From contig NZ_CP007597.1 in the NCBI RefSeq assembly GCF_000661955.1, forward strand, positions 985,605 through 1,049,604: a stretch of 64,000 nt of DNA, in the 5' to 3' direction. Below are positions 34,475 through 43,149 of this stretch, one piece after another (within the stretch, counting starts at the first letter, position 1; each line of letters opens with the position of its first letter). A program made the position numbers and the translations under genes. Source of the DNA: Stenotrophomonas rhizophila. GTDB taxonomy: Bacteria; Pseudomonadota; Gammaproteobacteria; Xanthomonadales; Xanthomonadaceae. The notes under the pieces were generated by a model. The model was given only the letters and a program-made list of their open reading frames with translations. It was not told the DNA's origin and searched no databases.

Positions 34475-35657
34475 GCGCGCCGTGTCGCCCTCGCCGGGAC
34501 CCGCCGACCGTACGGCGTTGCGTCGCTACACCCGCTGGTTGCCCATTGGGGTGCTGGTGGCGGTGTGCATCGCCTGGTGGTCGCCATTGGGCGTGATTGC
34601 GGCATTGGCCGCCTCTATTGCCGTACAAAGCGTGCTGGAGCGCTTCGACCTGGCCGGCGACGTGCTGCCGGTCGGTGGCGCGACACTGCACTCGACGCCG
34701 TTGTCGCCCTTCGCCCGCCAGCCCCCCACCGGCGATGTGACCTTGGGCTGGGCCGAGCTGGGCATGGGTGGCCCCGCGTACTGCACCCAGATGTTGCGCG
34801 ACGGTGCGATCGTGGGTGACATCGCCTGCGAAGGCGGAAATGCGCGAAGCAGCACGTGGACCGACCTGGCAGGAACGCCGCTGCGCCTCACGTTGGCCTA
34901 CGTTGACCGCAGTGGGGCGGTGCTTGGGTATGACGCGCAGCGCAAGGTCCTGCTTCACTTCAATGCGGTCCCCCATGTGTTCTGGCAGATGCTCGGCGAA
35001 CGGCGCCAGGCTGACGGGGACGCCGCCGCGGCGGCGTGGGTGCTGCGCCAGCCGCATGTGGCCACTGCGCTGGTTGCGTACCACGGCCTTTGGCTGGCGC
35101 CTGATGACCCGGCATTGGCCAGCCCGATGCATGCGCAGCTGCGTCACCGCCTGCCCGATGGTCGCGAGCTCAGCGCAGGCCTGCTGTTGCCCGACGACCT
35201 GCGGCTGACCGCACACCCGGAGCTGTTCACGCGCACGCAGCCGTACGCGCTGGCCCTGGACGGCGTTGACAGCGGGCGCCACGTCTGCGATCTGGACAAC
35301 GTCATTGCCAGTCCCGGCGGCCAGTGCATTGTGGTGGCCGGCTCCTGCCTGGACGCCACCCATCGGCCAGTGGAAGGCGTGTGGCTGGTCTACTGGCACG
35401 GCCGCTGGCAGGCGGTGGGGCGCCATGTGTTTGCCGGGCAGGGCAAGCAGCGTCGCAGCGCCTGGCTGGAGGTGCTCGCGGCGGGCGACGACGGCCGTCT
35501 GGAATTGCAGGCCTATACCGAATGGGCAGACGCCGATGGCTGGCATCGGGAGCCGCTGGTGAACGTTCCCCTGTACGTGGTGGTGGAGTGGCGGCAGACC
35601 GCAGTGTCGGTGGGCGGCAGTGGCCTACGCGCGCGGCTGGCGGTGCCCAAGGGCTGA
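34449..35657 (+). CDS. Membrane-anchored protein of unknown function
   Basis: 402 aa. Basic N terminus, then one or two membrane helices at about residues 32-60 (WLPIGVLVAVCIAWWSPLGV and an Ala-rich continuation), followed by a large extracytoplasmic domain of about 330 residues rich in Trp and Asp with cysteines at YCTQM, IACEGG, HVCDLD, QCIVVAGSC. No family recognised. ATG 34449 chosen because AAGGTG is seven bases upstream; ATG 34458 is an alternative. Overlaps the preceding exported-protein gene by 26 bp, so the two form one unit. Confidence 0.65.
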   Translation: MRRMSRGSKRAVSPSPGPADRTALRRYTRWLPIGVLVAVCIAWWSPLGVIAALAASIAVQSVLERFDLAGDVLPVGGATLHSTPLSPFARQPPTGDVTLGWAELGMGGPAYCTQMLRDGAIVGDIACEGGNARSSTWTDLAGTPLRLTLAYVDRSGAVLGYDAQRKVLLHFNAVPHVFWQMLGERRQADGDAAAAAWVLRQPHVATALVAYHGLWLAPDDPALASPMHAQLRHRLPDGRELSAGLLLPDDLRLTAHPELFTRTQPYALALDGVDSGRHVCDLDNVIASPGGQCIVVAGSCLDATHRPVEGVWLVYWHGRWQAVGRHVFAGQGKQRRSAWLEVLAAGDDGRLELQAYTEWADADGWHREPLVNVPLYVVVEWRQTAVSVGGSGLRARLAVPKG

Positions 35658-35758
35658 CCGGGCATTCATCCGGGGGCATGCATGCGCGGGCGCACACCGT
35701 CATCTGGACACGGTAGCCCCGCGCTATGCTGCGCGCTTTCCCGCCCCTTCGCACCGCG

Positions 35759-36652
35759 ATGAAACTCGCCATCCTGTCCCGCAACAGCAAGCTGTACTCC
35801 ACGCGCCGCCTGGTCGAAGCCGCGCGCACCCGCGGCCACACCGTGCGGGTGCTCGATCCGTTGCGCTGCTACATGCGGATCGCCGCCGACGGCTTCACCA
35901 TGCATTACAAGGGCCGGCCGATCACCGGGGTGGATGCGGTGATCCCGCGCATCGGGGCCTCGGTCACCCGCTACGGCACCGCGGTGTTGCGCCAGTTCGA
36001 GATGATGGGCGCGCGCACGCCCAACCCCTCCGACGCCATCCTGCGGGCCCGCGACAAGCTGCGTGCACACCAGATCCTGGCCTCCAAGGGCATCGACATG
36101 CCGGTGACCGTCTTCGGCGACAACCCCGACGACACCGTCGACCTGTTGTCGATGCTCGGCCCGCCGCCGCACGTGGTAAAGCTCAATGAGGGCACCCAGG
36201 GCAGGGGGGTGATCCTGACCGAGAAGGCCAGCGCGTCGCGCGGCATTGTCGAGGCACTGCGCGGGTTGTACGCCAACTTCCTGATGCAGGAATTCATCGG
36301 CGAGGCCCAGGGCGCCGACCTGCGCTGCCTGGTGGTCGGCGACCAGGTGGTGGGCGCCATGCAGCGCCAGGCCCCGGACGGGGATTTCCGCTCCAACCTG
36401 CATGCCGGCGGCAGTGCCCGCGCGGCCAAGGCCAGCCGCGCCGAACAGCAGGTGGCGGTGCGCTCGGCCAAGGCGCTGGGGTTGAGCGTGGCCGGCGTCG
36501 ACCTGATCCGCTCCAGCCGCGGCCCGCTGGTGCTGGAGGTCAATTCCACGCCCGGGCTGGAGGGCATCGAGGCGATCTGCCAAGCCGACCTGGCCGGCCG
36601 CATCATCGATCACGTGGCATCCATGAAAAAGCCTTCCATTTCAAAGGCTTGA
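35759..36652 (+). CDS. rimK: RimK-type ATP-grasp ligase (glutamate ligase)
   Basis: 297 aa. ATP-dependent ligase that adds glutamate to the C terminus of ribosomal protein S6 in the E. coli model. N-terminal [18 protein letters not shown], then the ATP-grasp fold: [37 protein letters not shown], and the metal-binding [14 protein letters not shown]. Start at 35759 begins at the conserved N terminus. Its last ten codons and the sequence after the stop contain small palindromes; a terminator lies at 36769. Confidence 0.93.
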   Translation: MKLAILSRNSKLYSTRRLVEAARTRGHTVRVLDPLRCYMRIAADGFTMHYKGRPITGVDAVIPRIGASVTRYGTAVLRQFEMMGARTPNPSDAILRARDKLRAHQILASKGIDMPVTVFGDNPDDTVDLLSMLGPPPHVVKLNEGTQGRGVILTEKASASRGIVEALRGLYANFLMQEFIGEAQGADLRCLVVGDQVVGAMQRQAPDGDFRSNLHAGGSARAAKASRAEQQVAVRSAKALGLSVAGVDLIRSSRGPLVLEVNSTPGLEGIEAICQADLAGRIIDHVASMKKPSISKA

Positions 36653-36659
36653 TTGGTTT

Positions 36660-36694
36660 TCCGAAACCTTTCGGAGCGCTTAACACCGGTTTAA
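36660..36694. promoter_or_regulatory. Small palindrome and TTAA direct repeat
   Basis: Perfect palindrome TCCGAAACCTTTCGGA (36660-36675) followed by TTAAC (36680-36684) and TTTAA (36690-36694) whose TTAA cores are 11 bp apart, the spacing used by OmpR/PhoP-type regulators. It lies about 200 bp ahead of the operon that encodes such a regulator. Confidence 0.3.
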
Positions 36695-36768
36695 TCGACC
36701 CCGGCGTAGGCTTCGACGAACCGCAGCTCTGCCCTCCTCAGCAGGATCGGTAATCGGGAACACACTTC

Positions 36769-36800
36769 AGGCCCAGGCGGTTTACCGTCTGGGCCTTTTT
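36769..36800 (+). terminator. Intrinsic terminator after rimK
   Basis: AGGCCCAGGCGG pairs with CCGTCTGGGCCT (one G-T pair) around a short loop, followed by TTTTT. Confidence 0.8.
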
Positions 36801-36830
36801 CCAAGGGCGTCCGCGCCTGCCAAAACTCAC

Positions 36831-36860
36831 TTGCTGAGGGAAACCCGACAGGGATACAGT
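36831..36860 (+). promoter_or_regulatory. Putative sigma-70 promoter of the two-component operon
   Basis: TTGCTG (36831-36836) and TACAGT (36855-36860), 18-bp spacer, 37 bp before the start at 36898. Confidence 0.45.
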
Positions 36861-36897
36861 CGGCGTTCTGTTCAGGCTGACTAAAGGATTGGTTGAA

Positions 36898-37365
36898 ATG
36901 AATCGCATGAAGCTCGCCACCGTTGCGTCGCTCCTGTTGCTGGCCTCCGGTGGGGTGCAGGCCGCCAAAGACGAAGTGTTCGCCACCGGCAAACCGCTGG
37001 CTGAACAACTCCAGCGCATCGATGTCGATATGAACGATGGCAAGACGTACTCTGAACTCAAGCTTGAAGATCGCAGTCGCGTTCGTGAAGCACTGGGGCG
37101 TATGCGTATCACCCTGGAACGCTTCCCGCAGGAGGCGTCCATTCCCGCCGCTGCCAAGACCGATCTGTTCAACGACCAGCAGATCGTGAACACGGTTTTG
37201 ACACAGGCGCGCGAGGATAGCCGTCTAATATGTCGGCGTGAGAAGGCAACCGGCTCCAATTTCGCGGTTACCCAGTGTTTGACTCTCGCCCAGCGTGAGC
37301 GCATGAAGAACGATGCGCAGCTGCAGATGAACAAGGCGCAGCGCGTTGGCAATTTCTCCAACTAG
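36898..37365 (+). CDS. Periplasmic protein of unknown function ahead of a two-component pair
   Basis: 155 aa. Signal peptide (MNRMKLATVASLLLLASGG, cleavage after VQAA). The mature part is helical and charged with two cysteines (ICRREK and TQCLTL) that may form a disulfide, and a KNDAQLQMNKAQR tail. No family recognised. AAAGGA lies nine bases before the ATG. Only 8 bp separate it from the response regulator, so it belongs to that operon; a role as a periplasmic accessory or target of the sensor is an inference from position. Confidence 0.7.
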   Translation: MNRMKLATVASLLLLASGGVQAAKDEVFATGKPLAEQLQRIDVDMNDGKTYSELKLEDRSRVREALGRMRITLERFPQEASIPAAAKTDLFNDQQIVNTVLTQAREDSRLICRREKATGSNFAVTQCLTLAQRERMKNDAQLQMNKAQRVGNFSN

Positions 37366-37373
37366 AGGTCACA

Positions 37374-38051
37374 GTGCGAATTCTTGTAATTGAAGACAAC
37401 AGCGACATCGCCGCCAACCTGGGTGACTACCTCGAAGACCGTGGCCATACTGTCGACTTCGCCGCCGATGGCGTGACCGGCCTGCATCTGGCGGTGGTCC
37501 ATGAGTTCGACGCGATCGTGCTGGATCTCAATCTGCCGGGCATGGATGGAATCGAGGTCTGCCGCAAGCTTCGCAACGAAGCACGCAAGCAGACCCCGGT
37601 GCTCATGCTGACCGCACGGGATTCGCTGGACAACAAGCTGGCCGGGTTCGATTCCGGTGCGGACGACTACCTGATCAAGCCATTCGCGCTGCAGGAAGTC
37701 GAAGTCCGTCTGAACGCCCTGTCGCGTCGCGGCAAGGGCGTGCAGACCCGCGTGCTGGAAACCGGCGACCTTGAATACAACCTGGACACGCTGGAAGTGC
37801 GCCGCCAGGGCAAGCTGCTTCAGCTCAACCCGACCGCACTGAAGATCCTGCAGGCACTGATGGAAGCGGCCCCGGCCGTGGTGACCCGGCAGGAGCTGGA
37901 AACCCGCGTGTGGGGCGAGGAACTGCCGGATTCGGACTCGCTGCGCGTGCACATCCACGGCCTGCGTGCAGTGGTGGACAAGCCCTTCGAGGTGCCGTTG
38001 ATCCAGACCCGCCATGGCATCGGATACCGCATCGCCGCCCCGGAAGCCTGA
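37374..38051 (+). CDS. OmpR-family response regulator
   Basis: 225 aa. Receiver domain (residues 1-115) with acidic pocket IEDN, phospho-acceptor Asp51 in IVLDLNLPGMDG, TAR switch and KPFA lysine, followed by a winged-helix DNA-binding domain (LLQLNPTALKILQALMEAAP ... VHIHGLRAVVDKPF). GTG start at 37374 with GAGGT upstream. Precedes and overlaps its histidine kinase. Which of the Xanthomonadaceae regulators (for example PhoP- or ColR-like) it equals cannot be decided here. Confidence 0.92.
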   Translation: MRILVIEDNSDIAANLGDYLEDRGHTVDFAADGVTGLHLAVVHEFDAIVLDLNLPGMDGIEVCRKLRNEARKQTPVLMLTARDSLDNKLAGFDSGADDYLIKPFALQEVEVRLNALSRRGKGVQTRVLETGDLEYNLDTLEVRRQGKLLQLNPTALKILQALMEAAPAVVTRQELETRVWGEELPDSDSLRVHIHGLRAVVDKPFEVPLIQTRHGIGYRIAAPEA

Positions 38052-39381
38052 TCCGGTGACGGCGAAGGGGGAGCGCCGCCGGGCACCGTACCGGCGTCGG
38101 CTGCGCAGTCGCATCATCGTGTCCTTCGCGCTGTTGGGCTTGTGCCTGACAGCGCTGTTTGCGTTTGCCACCAACTGGACCCGCGCACGCGTGGAAAACC
38201 AGCTGGTGGAAGACGTGTTGAACCGCAACATCGACGAGTTCGCGATGCGGTATCAACTCGATCCGGGCCGCAGCCCGGAGGTGCCTTTCCAGCAGGTGCG
38301 CGCGTTTGCCTACCCCAAGGACAAGTTCGACCGGGTACGTGAGGAGCGACCGGAATGGGCTGCCTACGCCACGGGCAACTACAACGTGGCCGGGGTGGAC
38401 GAAGAGAATCGTCCGTTTTCCTACAAGCTGGCCGTCCGCAAGACGCCGGATGCGTGGTTCTTCCTCGCGTACGACATGACCGAGAGCATCCGCGGCGAAG
38501 CCCAGCTCAACCGCGCGCTGTTCTTCTCCGTCCTGGTCTTCAGCGTGCTGTCGCTGGTACTGGGCTGGTGGTCGGCGTCCAAGGTGATGAAGCCGGTGTC
38601 CGACCTGGCCGCGCGCCTGCGCGCCTATCGCGGCGGCACCAGCGAACCGGAGCCGTTGGCCCCGCGCTTCCCCGATGACGAAGTGGGCCAGCTGGCCCAG
38701 GCGCTGGATGACTATTCTTCGCGGCTCACCGAAGTGGTGCAGCGCGATCGCGAGTTCAACGCCGACGTCAGCCACGAGCTGCGCACGCCGCTGGCGGTGA
38801 TTCGCGGCGCTACCGAGCTGCTGCTGGCGCGCCCGGGGCTGGACGAAAAAGTGGTGCAGCGCCTGCAGCGCATCCAGCGCGCCGAACAGCAATGCACCGA
38901 CCTGATCGGGTCGCTGCTGCTGCTGTCGCGCAACGAGCGCGGGCAGGGCAACAGCAATGTCGCGCGCGTGACCGAGCAGCTGCTGGACGCGCACCGTGCG
39001 CAGCTGGGCGGCAAGCCGCTGGAGCTCGTGCTCGAGGGCGACCGCGATCTGGTCATCGATGCGCCCGAATCGGCCTTGTCGGTGGCGCTGGGCAACCTGA
39101 TCGGCAACGCCGTGAAGTATTCGCAGGAAGGCTCGGTGCGCGTGCGGGTCAGTGGCAACCGCGTGGACGTGATCGACAGCGGTCCCGGCCTGAGCGCCGA
39201 AGACGCGGCCAAACTGTTCCAGCGCGGCTACCGCGGCACCCATGCCGGCCATTCGCAGGGCGGCGGCATCGGCCTGTCGATCGTCAGCCGGCTGTGCGAC
39301 CTGTACGGCTGGCAGGTGAGTGTGCGCCCGGGTGTTGAGCGCGGCGTGGTGGCCACACTGACGTTCGCGCCAGCGCTGTAA
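38014..39381 (+). CDS. Sensor histidine kinase
   Basis: 455 aa. Two membrane helices (about residues 33-53 and 168-188) enclose a periplasmic sensor domain of about 110 residues; then HAMP, HisKA with DVSHELRTPLAVIRGATELL (phospho-His), and HATPase with N box GNLIGNAVKYS and G boxes DSGPGLSAEDA and GGGIGLSIV. Partner of the preceding regulator, whose 3' end it overlaps by 38 bp from ATG 38014. A GTG at 38056, just after the regulator stop, is an alternative start. Ligand unknown; the sensor domain has no recognisable motif. Confidence 0.9.
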   Translation: MASDTASPPRKPDPVTAKGERRRAPYRRRLRSRIIVSFALLGLCLTALFAFATNWTRARVENQLVEDVLNRNIDEFAMRYQLDPGRSPEVPFQQVRAFAYPKDKFDRVREERPEWAAYATGNYNVAGVDEENRPFSYKLAVRKTPDAWFFLAYDMTESIRGEAQLNRALFFSVLVFSVLSLVLGWWSASKVMKPVSDLAARLRAYRGGTSEPEPLAPRFPDDEVGQLAQALDDYSSRLTEVVQRDREFNADVSHELRTPLAVIRGATELLLARPGLDEKVVQRLQRIQRAEQQCTDLIGSLLLLSRNERGQGNSNVARVTEQLLDAHRAQLGGKPLELVLEGDRDLVIDAPESALSVALGNLIGNAVKYSQEGSVRVRVSGNRVDVIDSGPGLSAEDAAKLFQRGYRGTHAGHSQGGGIGLSIVSRLCDLYGWQVSVRPGVERGVVATLTFAPAL

Positions 39382-39406
39382 GGCGGCACCCGCGAATCCC
39401 ACGCAG

Positions 39407-39479
39407 GTAGAGCCACCCCATGGGTGGCTGCTCTTCACGGCATAAGATAATCGCGCAACCACCCATGGGATGGCTCTAC
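39407..39479. repeat. Paired SMAG palindromes, GTAG heads outward
   Basis: Plus unit 39407-39431 and minus unit 39455-39479, both with a GCCACCC/GGGTGGC-type stem, between the convergent kinase and coaE genes. The minus unit overlaps the coaE stop codon: the TAG stop (39478-39476) is the TAG of its GTAG head. Confidence 0.85.
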
Positions 39480-40093
39480 CGGGGGCTGGTCGCCAATTCG
39501 CGGTACAGGCGGTCCAGCTGCTCCACCTTCGCCTGCAGATGCTCCGGCTGGCCATCATTGACCACCACGTCATCGGCCAAGGCAAGGCGCTGTTCCCTAC
39601 TGGCCTGGGCGGCAATCATCCGGTCGGCCAGTTCGGCCGTAATGCCATCGCGCTGCAGCAGGCGTGCGTGCTGCACCGCCACCGGCACGTCCACCACCAG
39701 CACCCGGTCGAGCCAAGGGTATTGCTGGCGGCCGCCGGCCTCGGCCAGCAGCGGAATGGCGGCCATCGCATAAGGCCCGGTGGCCTGCTCGCAGGTGGCG
39801 CGCAGCTGCTGCCGGATCGCCGGATGGGTAATGGCTTCCAGGGCCTGGCGCTCCTGCGCGGAAGCGAAGATGCGCTCGCGCAGCGCCGCACGGTCCAGCT
39901 GGCCATCGGCCAGCAGGATGTCGGGTCCAAAGTGTGCGGTGATCCGGGCCAGGCCTTCGCTGCCGGGGGCGACCACGTCGCGGGCCGCCACGTCGGCGTC
40001 GGCCACGGTGATGCCCAACGCCTCGAAGCGGCGGCTGAGCTCGCTCTTGCCGGCGGCGATGCCGCCGGTCAGGCCGATGATGTAGCTGCTCAT
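39476..40093 (-). CDS. coaE: Dephospho-CoA kinase
   Basis: 205 aa. Last step of coenzyme A synthesis: phosphorylates the 3'-OH of dephospho-CoA. P-loop GLTGGIAAGKS at residues 7-17, DADVAARDVV lid/substrate segment, HPAIRQQL and VVDVPVAVQHARLLQRD. Start at 40093 by homology. Ten bases separate it from pilD, so it is the last gene of the pilC-pilD-coaE operon, an arrangement common in gammaproteobacteria. Its last residues (SPR) and stop run into a SMAG palindrome. Confidence 0.96.
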   Translation of the reverse strand: MSSYIIGLTGGIAAGKSELSRRFEALGITVADADVAARDVVAPGSEGLARITAHFGPDILLADGQLDRAALRERIFASAQERQALEAITHPAIRQQLRATCEQATGPYAMAAIPLLAEAGGRQQYPWLDRVLVVDVPVAVQHARLLQRDGITAELADRMIAAQASREQRLALADDVVVNDGQPEHLQAKVEQLDRLYRELATSPR

Positions 40094-40103
40094 CGGCCGG
40101 CCC

Positions 40104-40967
40104 TCAGCGCAGGCCAGCGTAGCCCATGTAGGCGTTGATGATCTGCTCGCCCCACATGAAGACGATCCAGCCGGCGACGGCCAGATACGGCCCGAACGGG
40201 ATGGGCGTGGCACGGTCGCGGCCGCGCGAGTAGATCCAGATCGAGCCGATGATGGCGCCGACGATCGAGGACAACATGATGATCGGCAGGATGCCCTTCA
40301 AGCCGCACCAGGCCCCCAGCGCGGCCAGCAGCTTGAAATCGCCGTGGCCCATGCCTTCCTTGCCGGTGATCTGCTTGAACAGCCACCACACCGACCACAG
40401 CGACAGGTAGCCGGCCAGGGCGCCCAGCAGGGCCGGTTTGGCCGGCATATAGAGATTGTCGCTGGCCGCGATCAGGCCCAGCCACATCAGGGGCAGGGTC
40501 AACTGGTCCGGCAGCAGCTGGGTGCGCAGGTCGATCCCGGACAGGGCCACCAGGAAGCAGCTCAGCACGATCGCGCCGAAGCCCTGCCAGCCAAAGCCGA
40601 ACTGCCACACGCTGGCCAGCACCAGCAGCGCGGTCACCAGCTCCACCAGTGGGTACTGGATCGAGATGGGGGCGTGGCAATGGCGGCACTTGCCACGCAG
40701 GGCCAGCCAGCTGAACAGCGGGATGTTCTCGTACCAAGAAAGCTTGTGCTTGCAGTGCGGGCAGTGCGATGGCTCCACCACGATCCCCGGCGGCGGCGGC
40801 TCGTAGATGTCCGGCTCTTCCAGCACTTCGCGGGCGTCGCGCTTCCACTGCCACTCCAGCCGCTTGGGCAGGCGCAGGATGACTACGTTGAGGAAGCTGC
40901 CGATCAGCAGCCCCAGTCCGGCCGCGGCGGGGTAGCCGAGACCGGGATGCTGGTCGAGAAATGCCAT
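40104..40967 (-). CDS. pilD: Prepilin peptidase / N-methyltransferase
   Basis: 287 aa. Inner-membrane aspartyl peptidase that removes the type IV prepilin leader and methylates the new N-terminal Phe. Zinc-type tetracysteine motif CPHC...CRHC in the first cytoplasmic loop (methyltransferase part), about eight membrane helices, and the two catalytic Asp in SGIDLRTQLLPD and GMGHGDFK. Serves both pilins at 42592 and 43150 and probably type II pseudopilins. Lies 7 bp downstream of pilC. Confidence 0.97.
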   Translation of the reverse strand: MAFLDQHPGLGYPAAAGLGLLIGSFLNVVILRLPKRLEWQWKRDAREVLEEPDIYEPPPPGIVVEPSHCPHCKHKLSWYENIPLFSWLALRGKCRHCHAPISIQYPLVELVTALLVLASVWQFGFGWQGFGAIVLSCFLVALSGIDLRTQLLPDQLTLPLMWLGLIAASDNLYMPAKPALLGALAGYLSLWSVWWLFKQITGKEGMGHGDFKLLAALGAWCGLKGILPIIMLSSIVGAIIGSIWIYSRGRDRATPIPFGPYLAVAGWIVFMWGEQIINAYMGYAGLR

Positions 40968-40974
40968 TGTTACC

Positions 40975-42234
40975 TTAGCCGATGACGGCGCCGAGTTTGA
41001 AGATGGGCAGGTACATGCCGATCACCATGCCACCAACAATGGTACCAATGAACACCATGATCATCGGTTCCAACAGGCTGCTGAGTGCGTCAACGGCATT
41101 GTTGACCTCCTGCTCATAGTACTCGGCCACCTTGAACAGCATCGCATCCAGAGCGCCGGCCTCTTCACCGATGGCGGTCATCTGCACCACCATGTGCGGG
41201 AACAGGTTGACCTGCTTCATGGCCATGTTGACGGGGTAACCGACAGACACGTCGTCGCGCATGCGCAGCACGGCCTCTTCGTAGACCTTGTTGCCGGTAG
41301 CGCCCGCTACGATCCCGAGCGCCTCTACCAGTGGTACACCGGCCTTGAAGGTCACTGCAGTGGTGCGGGCAAAGCGGGCAATTGAACTATTGTTCATGAT
41401 CTGACCGATCACCGGAACTTTCAAAATCAGCCGGTCCAAGGTGTGCTGCATGGATGGTGATCGCTTGTAGGCGAAAAGCAGGCCGACCACGGAGCCAACG
41501 GAAATGATCAGAAGGAGCCACCAGTACGAGAGCATGAAGCGTGACATGGCTACGATCATCTGGGTGAAAACAGGAAGCTCCGCACCGAAGCCTTTGAACA
41601 CCTCTTCGAACTGTGGGACAACGAACAAGAGGAGAATGGCACTGACGACAAGTGCGACCACTACCACCATTGCCGGGTAGAACAACGCCTTCTTGATCTT
41701 GCCCTTAAGTGCTTCGATGTTCTCTTTGTATGTAGCGACCGTATCAAGCACGGTCTCTAGAACGCCCGCGCCCTCACCGGCTCGCACTAGGTTGCGGTAG
41801 AGCTCGTCGAACTGGACAGGATGCCTGCTGATGGCTTCATACAAAGACGAACCGCCTTCGATGTCCGTTCGGATAGTCCCCACCAACTTCTTCATGCGGG
41901 GATTCTTGTGTCCGCTACCGATGATCTCCAGAGCACTGACGATCGGCACGCCAGACTTCATCATCGTCGCCATCTGGCGACTGAAGAATGAGATATCTTT
42001 TGCACCCACCGCCTTGCCCGCGGCCCCGAAAAGCGGTTTTGGCTTGGGCCTGACCACATTTGGCATAATGCCCATGCGTCGCAGTTCCGCGCGCAGCAGG
42101 TTGGCATTTTTGGCGGGCTGCTCGCCCTTCATCTTGATCCCGCGCTTGTCGGTCCCCTCCCAGACAAACGGCTGCAGCTCCGTGGTGCTTCGCGCCACGG
42201 GCTCTTTTTTGATTGCACTACGGCTAACGGACAT
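40975..42234 (-). CDS. pilC: Type IV pilus inner-membrane platform protein
   Basis: 419 aa. Polytopic GspF-family protein that couples the PilB motor to pilin extraction. Two homologous halves, each with a helical T2SSF domain (FFSRQMATMMKSGVPIVSAL and RFARTTAVTFKAGVPLVEAL) and three membrane helices. Start at 42234 is supported by GGGGAG and the MSVSRSAIKKEP N terminus; longer frames lack support. Divergent from pilA across a 357-bp control region and first gene of pilC-pilD-coaE. Confidence 0.96.
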   Translation of the reverse strand: MSVSRSAIKKEPVARSTTELQPFVWEGTDKRGIKMKGEQPAKNANLLRAELRRMGIMPNVVRPKPKPLFGAAGKAVGAKDISFFSRQMATMMKSGVPIVSALEIIGSGHKNPRMKKLVGTIRTDIEGGSSLYEAISRHPVQFDELYRNLVRAGEGAGVLETVLDTVATYKENIEALKGKIKKALFYPAMVVVVALVVSAILLLFVVPQFEEVFKGFGAELPVFTQMIVAMSRFMLSYWWLLLIISVGSVVGLLFAYKRSPSMQHTLDRLILKVPVIGQIMNNSSIARFARTTAVTFKAGVPLVEALGIVAGATGNKVYEEAVLRMRDDVSVGYPVNMAMKQVNLFPHMVVQMTAIGEEAGALDAMLFKVAEYYEQEVNNAVDALSSLLEPMIMVFIGTIVGGMVIGMYLPIFKLGAVIG

Positions 42235-42591
42235 ACAGGGCTCCCCAGCCACACCATCCCCAGGCGGGCTATCTCGGCGCATGGTAGCCGGTTCCGGGCG
42301 TGGGTGGCATCCCCTGCCGAACGAAATCGTGACTCAAACCGAGGGACCTGCCGGGTCACAAGGTGACGCAACACGTCACACTGACGGATTGGTCGCAGAT
42401 TTCTGTGTGGGGGGTTCCAATCCTGAAGATTGCTGCCATCATTGCGCCGGGGAATGCTGGGGAGCATTGCTGAGAAGTTGGCACGCAACCTGCTTGGATC
42501 CAACCGCACGGGCGATGGCCTTGCTCAACCGGCAAGCCGGTCAGGCTTCGGCCCTGTGTCCACTTACTATCTACCTCTTGGGGATGTACTC
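42235..42591. other. pilC-pilA divergent control region
   Basis: 357 bp without a gene. It contains the sigma-54 promoter of pilA (42479-42494) and a more A/T-rich stretch upstream (42330-42450) where PilR would be expected to bind. No terminator or repeat is seen. Confidence 0.6.
42479..42494 (+). promoter_or_regulatory. Sigma-54 (RpoN) promoter of pilA
   Basis: TGGCACGCAACCTGCT matches the -24/-12 consensus TGGCACG-N4-TTGCW with one mismatch (C for the first T of TTGC); the invariant GG and GC dinucleotides are exactly spaced. Predicted leader is about 87 nt. PilS/PilR encoded in this window are the expected activators. Confidence 0.85.
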
Positions 42592-43032
42592 ATGAAGAAG
42601 CAGCAGGGCTTTACCCTTATCGAACTGATGATCGTTGTCGCGATCATCGCCATCCTGGCCGCCATTGCACTGCCGGCTTACCAGGACTATGTCGTCAAGT
42701 CGCGCGTTTCCGAGGCCATGGTGCTGGCTGATGGTCTGAAGGTGGTCGTTGCCGACAACGCCGCTCAGGGCGAAGGTGATCTTGGGAAGGGCGCAACGCT
42801 GACCAGTAAGACCGATGGTTCGCCCAACGTTGACACCACCGCCATCGCTTCGGGTACCGGTGCCATCACTGTTGCGACCACCTCCAAGGCTGGCGGCGGC
42901 AACGTCGTGCTGACCCCGAACGCTGGCGGCGCCGCTCTTAAGGCTGGCACGCCGCCGGAAGGCACCATTGTGTGGGTCTGCACGTCGACCCTGAAGCAGA
43001 AGTATCTGCCGAGCAGCTGCACCGGCGTCTAA
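42592..43032 (+). CDS. pilA: Type IV major pilin, copy 1
   Basis: 146 aa. Class IVa prepilin: leader MKKQQG cleaved before Phe7, conserved [20 protein letters not shown] helix with Glu5 of the mature protein, YQDYV, and a C-terminal disulfide loop between the Cys in WVCTS and the Cys in PSSCTG. Mature globular part is rich in Gly, Thr and Ala. Driven by the upstream sigma-54 promoter. An intrinsic terminator follows, separating it from the second pilin. Expected roles are twitching motility, attachment and DNA uptake. Confidence 0.95.
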   Translation: MKKQQGFTLIELMIVVAIIAILAAIALPAYQDYVVKSRVSEAMVLADGLKVVVADNAAQGEGDLGKGATLTSKTDGSPNVDTTAIASGTGAITVATTSKAGGGNVVLTPNAGGAALKAGTPPEGTIVWVCTSTLKQKYLPSSCTGV

Positions 43033-43065
43033 TTGCAGCGCAAGCTGTTCGCCCGGTGTTGAACG

Positions 43066-43095
43066 AAGCCCTCGGAATTTCGAGGGCTTTTTTCT
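43066..43095 (+). terminator. Intrinsic terminator after pilA
   Basis: AAGCCCTCG / CGAGGGCTT stem, 6-nt loop and a six-T tail between the two pilin genes. Confidence 0.88.
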
Positions 43096-43149
43096 TGGCG
43101 CCGGTGAATAGTTTAGATCTGGCGCAACAACACATCAGGGGGATGTAAC

